Source: Kitagawia praeruptora
Taxonomy: Eukaryota; Streptophyta; Magnoliopsida; Apiales; Apiaceae
Assembly: GCA_037693485.1 (NCBI GenBank)
Contig: CM075346.1
Coordinates: 104,948,501-105,012,500 of the forward strand
Reading direction: 5' to 3'
Length of the DNA stretch: 64,000 nucleotides
Made by a program: the position numbers and the translations under genes. Below are positions 11,501 through 20,612 of the stretch, piece by piece. The notes beneath the pieces were generated by a model. That model saw only the letters and a program-made list of their open reading frames with translations, had not been told where the DNA came from and searched no databases. Every line of letters starts with the position of its first letter. Position 1 is the stretch's first letter.

Positions 11501-13768
11501 GCCGAGGACCATGTTCAAAAATCTATATGGAGACAAGCTGGTCACTGAAGTCCCAGTGCATGACATGACTAGGTTTGAAGTGCAGAGACTTAAAGAACAA
11601 TCCCTGTCTGGCTTCAAATCTACTGAATTGTTCAACAAGGTAGATGCACTTGAAAAGGAGGTAGCTTCTCTCACCAAGTCTAATGCTCATCTTACAGACA
11701 TGGTAGCAACTCTAACTGAGCAGTTGGACACTCAAGCAACCACCACAGCTGATGTTCTTCTGCATCAGCAATCTATGTTGGCTGCCATGATGAAGCACAT
11801 GGGTCTCCCTCTACCTGAAGAATCTTCAAACCCAATGGTCATTTCTAAAGCCTCTGTGCTTGACAACAAGCCTAAGGGGGAGAAAAGGATAAGGAACTCA
11901 AATCCAAAGGGGGAGAAACCTAAGGAGAAAGGCATACAACTAAAGTTGAAGGGTCAGAAGCAATCTATTATAACCACAGTGGTTGCAGGGAGTATGCCAT
12001 ATGATAACTCTCCATCTACCAAAGTTGAAAGTGTCAAACCTGTAGAAGTAAAGGTGGTTACTGAGGCCAAGCTACAAGAAGTTGCAAACTCTAATGTCTA
12101 TCATGATGATGCATTCTTGAAGTTTCTGAAAGTCTCAAGGGAACAGGCCGATGACACTCAAATATATCTAAGAAGGCTGAGGGATCAGATTAATTACTTC
12201 ACTATGATACCTAGGAGAATCAATGGCTTATGGCACAAGGAAGTGATGATGGTAGCAAAATCCAGTATCTGGCATCTAACCTATGACACTCTACAAGCAT
12301 TGAAACACTCAGAGATAGATGCATTGATCAGGCTGATTGAGAAGAAGGATACAAATGAGAACAATAAGAGTCTATATGATGACCTGAGGAATGACCAACC
12401 TTCTAGACTCCCAGAAGTGTTTCAGAAGCCATGGACAATTGTCTATCAGGCTGGCACCAGAATTGATGACATTAAATAACTGGTGATTCCTCATGATCTC
12501 ACATCTCAAAATTATAGACTCATTATTGCAATTATTGATCAACTACAGAAGAAGGCTGGATCAAGAAATGTTGAAGAGATAGAGGCACTACACATTCTCA
12601 GAACCTTCATTGCAACTGGTGTAATTCCAGAAATTGCCAAGTCTAGGAGAAATAAGGATGATAAAGATGATGACAAAAGTGATGGGAGGAGAAGTCATCA
12701 CAGGAGTGATAAGGGTGGTAAAGATGAGAAGAAAGATAGCAAGGATAAGAAAGATGGTGATGACCAAGGAAAAGTCTATGAGAGGAAAATTGGAAACAGC
12801 AAGCCTTAGGCATTGCTAGCAGTAACCTCACCACAACACAAGACTCTAAGTCTAGGGTGAATGCTATTGGTAGTGACCTAGCAAAATCTACATCTATGGC
12901 TTCTGCAACTATTTTGCCACCTCAAGAAGAGAAGAAAATTCAAGCCAAGAAACCATGTGTATGTTTCAGAAAGCAAACTGCTAATGGAATACTACTATGG
13001 TCTACCAACAAAGGTCAAAAATTTCAGCCAAGCAACCATGTAAAAAGGATCAAATTCAAACAAGATGCAAGGAAACCAAAGCTATCCAAATCAAGGACTC
13101 TGACAATTTATCCAGGATTGAAACTCCAACCACTTGATGAAGACTTTGATATAGACAAACTGCAATTCCTAAGAGCTCAGAGAATCTATCATGTTGCCAT
13201 TATTGATGACTGTCTAGAAGTTAAATATACTGATGGAAGAGAGGAGAAATTAAGACAAGGGCAGTGTCAAAAGTATGGCAAGTTGGATGACATAGAGAGG
13301 ATGATTGCACTGTTGGATGCTAATGACAAAGTGGAAAGGGTTTGGAAACTGGAGCTAGCTACTTTTGTAAAGATGAAAAGAGATCATGCTGAAGAGATAA
13401 GGAAGGGATGCTTTGAGAGATGGCTAGAAAGGGAGAAGGAAATTGATAGACTGGAAGCTGAAGCAGATAAGCTAAGGGCAAAAGGATTGTGTAGAGTTCA
13501 GTTCAATCCCTATATGGTGAAGTATAGGAGAAGAAATGGGGAGCATGTCAATATAAGAATGGACCTACTCAATCACTATCCTGCCAACATTCTGAAGCCA
13601 GTACTTGAAGATTTCAAAATTTCTATTCTGCTTGAAGAACTGGATGCTATGACAGAGGTCAAAAAGGCCATGGATGAGAATGCAAGAAAGGAAAAAGATA
13701 GAAAACAGAAGGCATATGATGATCTACAATCCAAAGCAATGGAGATGGAGTCAAATGAGAATGGCTAG
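8539..13768 (+). pseudogene. Third (env-position) ORF of element 1, disrupted
   Basis: Sense-strand coding region between pol and the 3' LTR, homologous along its length to 38607-43363 in element 2. The first ATG (MATVKFNTNFIA) follows the spacer. The N-terminal part (about 260 residues) resembles an ORF often annotated in Asteraceae next to SIRE-like elements (pattern NPTLY..ILEQFW); this comparison is from memory. The middle is Ser/Thr/Pro-rich, followed by a coiled coil, a Lys/Asp-rich linker and a conserved C-terminal block. It is broken by stops at 8827, 11043 and 12477, a frameshift near 12790, a roughly 150-bp deletion near 11935 relative to element 2, and the 598-bp MITE at 9162-9759. 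No clear transmembrane or signal segment was seen, so an envelope role is not supported. Confidence 0.8.
9162..9759. mobile_element. Mutator-type MITE inserted in ORF3 of element 1
   Basis: Long terminal inverted repeats (about 100 bp strong, recognisable to about 200 bp) starting GGGTTAATAATCAAGTGAG and ending with its complement. It is flanked by TTATTCAAT at 9152-9160 and 9760-9768; the match extends to a tenth base, A. The uninterrupted site is seen in element 2 (39225-39233, ttattcaat). A 9-10 bp duplication and long TIRs point to a non-autonomous Mutator-like element. Its left arm has an extra internal copy of an approximately 32-bp block. The minus-strand ORF at 9385-9594 is not considered real. 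Confidence 0.88.
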
Positions 13769-13915
13769 TATTTCATCATACTGTAAGATTATTTATCTTG
13801 TTATTTCATTCATGTGCTAAATCAATCTACATACCTGTACTGTTCAAGTTTTATCTTTATGTATGTTAGGCTTGTTATCAGACATGAAATTGTGACTAAG
13901 GGTCTCACTCACAAT

Positions 13916-13926
13916 TTGGGGGAGAT
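13916..13926 (+). other. Polypurine tract, element 1
   Basis: ttgggggagat directly abuts the 3' LTR start at 13927, the expected plus-strand priming site. Confidence 0.85.
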
Positions 13927-15219
13927 TGTTAGTCACAGAGGCATGCCTGTTGACATCTAGTAACAAGACTAATTGTTTGTAATGCTTTGTATTATTTACA
14001 TGACCTCTTAACTGAGGGAACCTCTAGTTGTAGAGTTTCTATTTGTTCTGTACTTGTAATAGGCACCAAATCCTAGTTGTGTAACTGTACTTATATAGTC
14101 AAGAATAATGCTTGAAAGAAGTTCCGAGGTTCATGCCTCAAGCAAGAAGATAAAGACTGTCAAATAATCACAGTTGGGATTTGAGAAATGAAGAATTTGC
14201 CTAAGTACCAATTCAAGAAGTATATTTGTCTATTCGAGAAGTCCAGCATTCGAGAAGTCAGGGATTCGATATCTCAGAAGACACTATTCGATATCTCTGA
14301 ATACACTGTTCGATATCTCATTCGATATTTCAGAGATTCGATATGTCTATTACTCTGTTCGAGAACTCAAGAAGTCAACAAGCTAGTCAAAAGTGGTATT
14401 CGAGTTCTCAAGGAGTCAACAAGTCAAAGTTCCATTCGATATCTCAAGGACTCAGAAAGCTATTCGATATCTCAAGGATTCGACAAGTCAAGTGTTCTAT
14501 TCGACAACTCAAGGAATCCTGAAGAAAAGAGCTATTCGAGAAGTGATTCAATATGTCAATATAACAGTGCTCGAGAACCCAGAGTTATCGATCAAGTCAA
14601 TTCTAGTTCTCGAATCACTTACTTAGTCACTTCTCGAATACATTCCTGGAGACAAAATACTGAAGAAATTGTACAAGTCTGAAACCTGCAACAAGCCAAT
14701 GCACTTGATGGACCACAATCTGTAACGTGCTCTGGAAAGCCTACAAAGAAGCTTGGAGAGATATAGAAGAGACAAAGGGATAAAGAAGTGGATCTGAACA
14801 GGCTTTGCAAAGTCAAATCTGTAACCGTTTGGACACTTACTCAAAAAGGATAGACAGACTAGAAAGTAATTTGTTTAGCTACCTTATTTGTAGTAAGTAG
14901 GTTGTATTCATGTTCTATAAGGATACAGCCTCACTTCCTTAGTTATTAACTTTTGAGGAGTCAAGTTTTTCATACATTGTAAGCTATATCTCTCTGAGAA
15001 AAACGAAGCTGAGAATACTATCATTTGTATTCACAGATTGTAGCAACCTTTATCTAATAATACATTAGATTAAAGTGATATTGTGTCTTGTATTGTTCTT
15101 TATCCGCACCTACATCTTTGCACACACAAAACCTATCTGCTACATAGACTCACGAACAAGAAAAGTTCAAGAATCCATTCACCCCCTCTGTATTGTTTTG
15201 CTGTATTCAATACTCAACA
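13927..15219 (+). repeat. 3' LTR of Copia element 1
   Basis: Same 1,293-bp length and ends as the 5' LTR, but with about 30 scattered substitutions and a few small indels by eye (for example a 4-bp insertion near 14384). Right target duplication CATGG is at 15220-15224. Confidence 0.93.
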
Positions 15220-15224
15220 CATGG

Positions 15225-15625
15225 TTACTTTCCATGATTAAGCTTGTAATAATCATGATTAAGCTTATAATAATCATCTGCGAATCTTCCATTGTAATTG
15301 TAATAATGCAATCAATAAAGAATAGTAGGAGAAATGAAACATTCATTACATCTTGAATAAAGAAAAATCAAATTAATAAATAAAAACACTGAGGGATATA
15401 TATAATGAATTTTACTGGTTAACAAAGTACACATGTATCTCAATAGTTATGGTGCGGAACTTAAGTTTAGTTGAATTGATATGTCATGGGTTTGATCCTT
15501 ATTAGCATTGCCTAGATATTTTAAGTTTTTCATAACATTTTATTATAAGGGATTTAATAGTAAAACTAAAATATATTAGAGGGCAAAAATGTAAATTACA
15601 TTGAATAAAATGTGGCATCTTGTGC

Positions 15626-15628
<3 letters not shown>
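15225..15628. other. Intergenic AT-rich DNA right of element 1
   Basis: No gene seen. A possible SINE-like piece lies near 15440-15540: 'gggtttgatcc' at about 15489 resembles a pol III B box, but no convincing A box or A-tail could be placed. Confidence 0.4.

Positions 15629-15671
<43 letters not shown>
15629..15671. repeat. (TA)n tract
   Basis: Pure TA dinucleotide run directly abutting the MITE-like element at 15672. The other side of that element has a comparable tract. Confidence 0.95.
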
Positions 15672-15674
<3 letters not shown>

Positions 15675-16069
15675 TTGCACTCTATAAAGAACACCTTATA
15701 TAAAGAACAATAAAGAACACCATCATAATACTTTATTTTTCATAAAAAATGATTTGTTATGATAATAATCACAAATTTTAACAGCAATTAAGCTTAACAT
15801 ATCGGATATAACATAGAATCTCATCTAAATTGAAGAATCAAATGTTACATAGAATATAGTATAGAATCCACTATAGAATCTAATATATATTTTTAATAAT
15901 AAAATTATGTGTAATCATGTTATATTTGATCCTAATTTCTTATTAGATTCTATTTTTATACATAAAAAACCATTTTTGATGTGAAAATTAGAATCTAAAA
16001 GCGATTTTTTGTATGGTTCCATGGTGTTCTTTATTATTCTTTATATAAAGGTGTTGTTTATAGAGTAAT

Positions 16070-16071
<2 letters not shown>
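15672..16071. mobile_element. (TA)n-flanked MITE-like element, palindromic ends
   Basis: A 400-bp element lying between two (TA)n tracts. Its ends are inverted copies of a module containing TATAAAGAACACCTTATATA and AATAAAGAACACC. The interior is AT-rich and non-coding. The end module is shared with the element at 16661-17026, so they belong to one family. The (TA)n boundaries recall the Micron MITEs of rice, known to sit in TA microsatellites; assignment to that group is inference. Confidence 0.75.

Positions 16072-16108
<37 letters not shown>
16072..16108. repeat. (TA)n tract
   Basis: TA dinucleotide run separating the elements at 15672-16071 and 16109-16628. Confidence 0.95.
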
Positions 16109-16111
<3 letters not shown>

Positions 16112-16626
16112 AGTGTTCAAATACAAACCACTTTTAAAATACATACCTATAAACTAACACTAAATTAATTATATTTCATCTATTCTAAGGTTCCCGCCAA
16201 GGGTACCTTCACAAAAAATGCTTAAAATAATTGGCTCTATCCAACAACAAAAAAAACTTGCCGTGGAAATGCGAAGCATTTAAGACAGTAAACGGATGAG
16301 TTAGGTAGTCATGAGGGTCGAAGGCTCTCGACACACCCGTCAATTGTCTATTGCCTTTACCATTGATTGTCATTCCTTACAACTTTAGAATGATAAAGGC
16401 GCGAAGCGCCGTACAAGAAGGTGCGAAGCACCGTTAACCAGTAAAATCCACTGCCATGTCATCATGTGAACAGTGATTTTTTTTATTTTTTTTGTTGGAT
16501 AGAGCCAAGTATTTTAAACATTTTTTGTATTAGGGTACCCCTACTTTGATCATTAGATTAGCTTAAAATATTAGATTATGCTTGGTTTGTAGGTTTGTAT
16601 TTTAAGGAGGTTTGTATTGGAGTAGC

Positions 16627-16628
<2 letters not shown>
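16109..16628 (+). mobile_element. (TA)n-flanked element, arm A of inverted repeat
   Basis: About 520 bp bounded by (TA)n tracts. It is nearly reverse-complementary to 17071-17624. Landmarks: 'cccgccaaggg' near 16193, 'ggctctatccaac' near 16232, three GCGAAGC mini-hairpins near 16268-16282, 16398-16410 and 16420-16432, 'tgaacagtgatt' near 16467 and the reverse of the 'ggctctatccaac' motif near 16495. No coding potential. Class unknown: no standard DNA-transposon TIR or duplication beyond TA was seen. Confidence 0.7.

Positions 16629-16660
<32 letters not shown>
16629..16660. repeat. (TA)n tract
   Basis: TA run between arm A and the central palindromic element. Confidence 0.95.
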
Positions 16661-16663
<3 letters not shown>

Positions 16664-17022
16664 CCTTTGCTCCATAAAGAACACTCTTATATAACAAACA
16701 ATAAAGAACACTATAAAATCATTTATTCCAATAGATCCATTGGCCCCGCCAGGGGCCCCCAATACAAAAAGTTCTTATTTTTTTAGGCTCTATCCATCCA
16801 GCAAAAAAAAAAAAATTGAAAATTTTACTGTTCATGATGACGTCACTGATGACGTCATCGATGAACATTAAATTTTTCAAATTTTTTTTTTTTTTGCTGG
16901 ATGGATAGAGCCTAAAAAAATAAGAACTTTTTGTATTGGGTGGCCCCGCCAGGGGCAATGGATCTATTAGATATGAGGTGTTCTTTGTTGTTCTTTATAT
17001 AAGGTGTTCTTTATGGAGTCCA

Positions 17023-17026
<4 letters not shown>
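16661..17026. mobile_element. (TA)n-flanked palindromic MITE-like element (centre of inverted repeat)
   Basis: A 366-bp near-perfect palindrome. Its ends carry the CCATAAAGAACAC-type module shared with 15672-16071. Further in on both arms are a GGCCCC-GCCA-GGGGC hairpin (near 16741 and 16942), the 'ggctctatccatccagc' motif, poly-A/T runs, and a centre with repeated TGACGTCA near 16838-16860. The internal order (hairpin, ggctctatcca, A-run, actgttca, tgatgacgt) parallels arms A and B, so these elements are probably relatives. Confidence 0.75.

Positions 17027-17070
<44 letters not shown>
17027..17070. repeat. (TA)n tract
   Basis: TA run between the central palindrome and arm B. Confidence 0.95.
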
Positions 17071-17074
<4 letters not shown>

Positions 17075-17624
17075 CCTACTCCACTACAAACTAAAATTAA
17101 CTACAAACTAAAAACTATACACTAATCTAATATTTCAAGCTAACCTAATGACCAAATTAGGGGTACCCCAATACAAAAAATGCTTAAAATAATTGGCTCT
17201 ATCCAACAAAAAAAATAAAAAAATAAAAAATAATAATAAAAAAAATCACTGTTCACGTGATGACGTGGCAGTGGATTTCACTGGTTAACGGTGCTTCGCA
17301 CCTTCTTGTACGGCGCTTCGCGCCTTTATCATTCTAAAGTTGTAAGGAATGACAATCAATGGTAAAGGCAATAGACGATTGACGGGTGTGTCGAGAGCCT
17401 TCGGCCCTCATGACTACCTAACTCATCCGTTTACTGTCTTAAATGCTTCGCATTTCCACGGCAGGGATTTTTTTTTTTTTTTTTTGTTGGATAGAGCCAA
17501 TTATTTTAAGTATCTTTCGTGAAGGTACCCTTGGCGGGAAACTTAGAATAGATGAAATATAATTAATTTAGTGTTAGTTTATAGTTTGTATTTAAGGATT
17601 GGTTTGTATTTGAGCAAAAGCCTC
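17071..17624 (-). mobile_element. (TA)n-flanked element, arm B of inverted repeat
   Basis: Reverse-complement copy of 16109-16628 with its own indels (longer A-rich runs near 17200-17240 and 17467). It carries the same three mini-hairpins in reverse order near 17290-17325 and 17443-17457, and a CACGTG next to 'tgatgacgtgg' near 17255. The copies differ at many sites, so this is two related insertions, or an old inversion duplication, rather than a recent fold-back. Confidence 0.7.
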
Positions 17625-17642
17625 TATATATATATATATATA
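17625..17642. repeat. (TA)n tract
   Basis: Short TA run closing the cluster of (TA)n-flanked elements. Confidence 0.9.
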
Positions 17643-17972
17643 GTAAATTTCTTATTTATCTATTATAATTATCTCATTTCTTAGGCTCTGCAAGAAAGTT
17701 AAATTTTAGTGTTATACGGAGTATAACTAGAAACTGATCATATGATTAGGAAATTTGGTGAACTAATGCTTAAAATGTTGCCTAAAGATCTAGCTTTTAC
17801 AATATTTATGTTGTCCAAAAAAGCTTTTCAGAGAGATTTGAGGTTGAATTTGAAAAAAAGTTTGATTATTGGGAGAAATTTAATGATACGCATTTTTCAT
17901 AGACTTAAAAATTTTCAGTCGTGTCTAGGACGATTGTTTTGGGATCTGTTACTGTTACTGTTGAAAAAGATA

Positions 17973-18223
17973 CTCCCTCTGGCCCCCTTGGTTCTTTACC
18001 TTGGGGGACGTAATTCTGACACGGATTTTAAGGTGCAATTTGCGGATAGTTTCATAACTTATTTTTTAAATTTTCTTTTTTTGTGTAAAAATAGAATTGT
18101 TCTATTTTTATACAAAAAAAGAAAATTTAAAAAATAAGTTATGGAACTATACTTTTTAGGAGCCTTAAAATGCGTGTCGAGCAGTGAAAAAGAAATGTAA
18201 AGAAATGGGAGAGACAGAGGGAG
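17973..18223. mobile_element. Stowaway-type MITE in the FAS1 pseudogene
   Basis: 251 bp with terminal inverted repeats CTCCCTCTG... and ...CAGAGGGAG and TA duplications at 17971-17972 and 18224-18225. TA target and CTCCCT-type ends are the Stowaway (Tc1/mariner) signature. Internally it has a large inverted repeat around 18055-18145. Confidence 0.85.
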
Positions 18224-18237
18224 TATGTGTTATGATA

Positions 18238-18431
18238 AGTGTTGCAGATTTCGGAAATCGGAATTATTCGGTTGAGGTACCGATTTACGATTTATCGGAT
18301 GATTCGGTTGAAAAATCGGCGATTTATCGACGATTTTTACAAAAGCGGCCGAATCGGTTCCAAAATTTTGACCGATTTTTGATCGATTTATCGGTAATTT
18401 TTCAGAAATCGACCTATTTTTATAACAATGG
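18238..18431. mobile_element. Probable non-autonomous hAT element in the FAS1 pseudogene
   Basis: 194 bp flanked by the 8-bp duplication TTATGATA (18230-18237 and 18432-18439). The ends are AGTGTTGCAGAT and (reverse complement) CCATTGTTATAA, short and imperfect as in many hAT elements. The body is unusually rich in CGATTT and TCGG words. The open frame running through it is a by-product. Confidence 0.65.
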
Positions 18432-18720
18432 TTATGATACATTTTCGGGATTTAAATTATTTGCTTCAAGGGATAAAAATGAGATGTTGATGGTTAATAA
18501 AATTTCATGCGAACGAATGGATGTGTTAAAGGAAAAATGTGTTAGCATACAATGGATGGGTTAATATTAAAATAATTTAAATAAAGATGCTTGATTTTTA
18601 AAATAATTTTGCAATGAGTAAGGTAGAAGATATAATCATTTGCATAAGAGTTCATTTTTTGTTATACGATATATCAAAACTCGTAATTGACAATTATTCT
18701 AAACTTACCTTCTTTTGATG

Positions 18721-19238
18721 AGTGTTTTCAAAATTTTCCAATAAATTTAAATATTATATAGTATTATTAAATTTAAGTTCGAAATACATTTTTTGTCCAA
18801 TAACATAAAAAACTTGTGAATAATATCCAAAATCACCGATCCTCTCTAATCACATGACCAAACCAATTCATGCATAATATCAACCTTTCACGTTATTAAT
18901 ATGAACCTTGAAATTCTTTTAAGCTTCGTTTCATTTACTTGATTATTAAGATTAAGATGTCCATATCTCTTCTTTCAGAAAAATCAAAAGATGTCCACAT
19001 CTTTATAACTTTAATCATCTTTTCTAATTAGATTTTGGAGTAAACTGAATTTTAGTAACATATAGATGTTACGCATCATTTAATACAAAATTTAGGAGGA
19101 TGAATAATACTTAAAAAAATTGTTACAAATTTTTTTATTTGATAGTTCTTTTCACTTGTATTAATAGAAATTATATTTCAATTATAAAAGAGTTTGTTTT
19201 ATAGAATATTCATCATTGTTTTGCTAATTTAATTAATA
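18721..19238. other. Intergenic AT-rich DNA
   Basis: No gene, repeat boundary or regulatory site that I can support between the end of the FAS1 pseudogene homology and the Stowaway MITE. Confidence 0.5.
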
Positions 19239-19472
19239 CTCCCTCCGGTCCATTATATAAGGCATTTGACTTTCCTGCACGCAACTTTAGGTGTTTTGAC
19301 TACATAGCTAAAATTATTATTTTTTAAAATTTCTTTTTCTAAATAAAAATTAAAGTATCATATTTTTATTCAAAAAGGAAAAATTAAAAAAAAATAATTT
19401 TAGCTATATAGTCAAAGCACCTAAAGTTAGGTGCAGAAAAGTCAAATGCCTTATATAATGGACCGGAGGGAG
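19239..19472. mobile_element. Stowaway-type MITE
   Basis: 234 bp with TIRs CTCCCTCCGGTCCATTATAT and its complement, flanked by TA (19237-19238 and 19473-19474). The TIR continues for about 45 bp ('ataaggcatttgactttcc'). It lies about 390 bp upstream of the FAS1 gene start, so it may sit in or near that gene's promoter. Confidence 0.9.
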
Positions 19473-19749
19473 TACTATCTTGTTTTGCACAGGTACATTT
19501 CGGTTTTAACATATATAAAATATTAAAATTTGTAAAAAATTATTAAAAATCGTATTAGAAGAGATATAGTGAAAATTATTCGAATTAAAAGATAGTAGTA
19601 TTTGGAAGGAAAAGAAATTGTAGAGGGCCTTTTCTTTTTCTTTTTTTTTTTCACTAGAAAAAAATTGTATAATAAAGGTTAAAAAGACAAAGGGCACATA
19701 ATAAGAGTTCACAAATTGTCAACGCTCGTCAATCTTCCTCGTTGAAACT

Positions 19750-19853
19750 GTGAGTACTTTCGATGCACATATATGCATGATTGTATGTATCTCATTGTCC
19801 TGTCTGAATCTCCATTTCTAATAAGCCCATGTAATTATAATATTTTATTACAG
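19750..19853 (+). other. Putative 5' UTR intron of the FAS1 gene
   Basis: Donor ACT|GTGAGT at 19750 and acceptor TTACAG ending 19853, five bases before the start codon at 19859. Length (104 bp) and AT richness suit a plant intron. There is no transcript evidence. Confidence 0.4.
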
Positions 19854-19858
19854 TTATT

Positions 19859-20455
19859 ATGAAGAGAAGTTCATTTTCAAGAAATGTAATTGCTTATATT
19901 GGTGTGTTAATTACAGTTTCTTGTTTATCTGTCATAATTATCACATTTCTTAGGCTCCCTGATGTAACAGTGAATTTAAATATGCCCAGAAAGTTAAATT
20001 TTAATCTTGTACAAGTAGAAAATGATTATGTGATTGGGAAATTTGGTGAACTGATGCTTCAAATGTTGCCTCAAGATTTAGCTTTTACGATTTTTATGCC
20101 GTCCCAAAAAGCTTTTGAGAGAGATTTGAGGTTGAATTTGAGTGAAAGTTTGGTTCTTGGGGAGAAATTTAATGATACGTGTGCCATACTTAGTAGGATT
20201 TTGGGGTTTTCGGTTGTGCCTAGGACTATTGTTTCGGGGTCTGTGGCTCTTGAGAAAGAAATGTGTTATGATTCGTTGTCGGGATTCGGGTTGTTTGTTT
20301 CGAAGGATAATAAGGGGATGTTGATGGTTAATAGAGTTCGATGTGAACGGATGGATGTGATGAGGGGGAAAATTGTGTTGCATATAATGGATGGGGTGAT
20401 AATGGATGCTGATTTTGAGCAATCGGTTGGGCCTGATTTTGGTGAAGAGGATTGA
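19859..20455 (+). CDS. Membrane-anchored FAS1 (fasciclin) domain protein
   Basis: 198-residue single-exon product. Residues about 10-32 form one strongly hydrophobic segment (IAYIGVLITVSCLSVIIITF), a signal anchor. About 55-190 resembles a single, compact FAS1 domain: FGELML..LPQDLAFTIFMPSQKAFERDL corresponds to the helix plus H1-like TxFxPs.AF motif, and the C-terminal part holds the hydrophobic core before HIMDGVIMDADF. It lacks the Pro/Ala/Ser-rich region and GPI signal of classical fasciclin-like arabinogalactan proteins, so it is an atypical short FAS1 protein, expected at a membrane or in the secretory path with a possible adhesion role. The role is inferred from the family. Its degraded duplicate lies upstream at 17648-18720; the coding frame here is intact. 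Confidence 0.75.
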   Translation: MKRSSFSRNVIAYIGVLITVSCLSVIIITFLRLPDVTVNLNMPRKLNFNLVQVENDYVIGKFGELMLQMLPQDLAFTIFMPSQKAFERDLRLNLSESLVLGEKFNDTCAILSRILGFSVVPRTIVSGSVALEKEMCYDSLSGFGLFVSKDNKGMLMVNRVRCERMDVMRGKIVLHIMDGVIMDADFEQSVGPDFGEED

Positions 20456-20530
20456 TCTCGAAGAAAATTGTGCAACGAGTAAGGTAGAAGATAGACTGAC
20501 TTGCATAAGGATCCGTTTCTTTGTGTGCGT

Positions 20531-20612
20531 AACCTGATCTGCTCACCAAGATATGGAAGCTTGTTGTCAACAACCTGATCTTCTCACCAAGATACGGAAG
20601 CTTGTTGTCGAC
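20531..20612 (+). repeat. 41-bp tandem duplication downstream of the FAS1 gene
   Basis: Two copies (20531-20571 and 20572-20612) differing at a few positions, each containing 'ggaagcttgttgtc'. The pseudogene's downstream flank at about 18650 lacks it, so it arose after the duplication or was lost there. Confidence 0.8.

Larger units (their letters stand above)
629..15219 (+). mobile_element. SIRE-like Ty1/copia LTR retrotransposon, element 1 (decayed, complete ends)
   Basis: A 14.6 kb element bounded by two 1,293-bp LTRs beginning TGTTAG and ending CAACA, flanked by the 5-bp target duplication CATGG (624-628 and 15220-15224). Order: 5' LTR, tRNA-iMet-type primer-binding site, gag, pol in Copia order (protease, integrase, RT, RNase H), spacer, a very long third ORF, polypurine tract, 3' LTR. 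This order with an extra ORF after pol matches the SIRE/Maximus lineage. By eye its LTRs differ at roughly 30 positions plus small indels, so it is much older than element 2 at 30666-44811. All three coding regions carry stops or frameshifts, and the RT motif YVDD reads YVDV, so it cannot act autonomously. Confidence 0.95.
17648..18720 (+). pseudogene. FAS1-domain gene pseudogene (tandem partner of 19859-20455)
   Basis: Collinear with the intact gene downstream: the membrane-segment codons near 17660, the stretch encoding FGELML.MLP.DLAFTIFM near 17752-17812, then the 3' part near 18432-18565, and about 130 bp past the stop ('gagtaaggtagaagat' occurs in both). Relative to the intact gene it has lost part of the 5' coding sequence around 17695, has scattered frameshifts, and is interrupted by two insertions (17973-18223 and 18238-18431). 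It is a non-functional duplicate; no protein is predicted. Confidence 0.8.

Noticed and set aside
15629..17642. CRISPR-like or ordinary satellite array
   Set aside because: The repeats are TA dinucleotides separating distinct elements, not regularly spaced identical repeats.
18184..18564. 126-codon plus-strand ORF
   Set aside because: Runs through a hAT-like insertion and FAS1 pseudogene remains; not a coherent protein.
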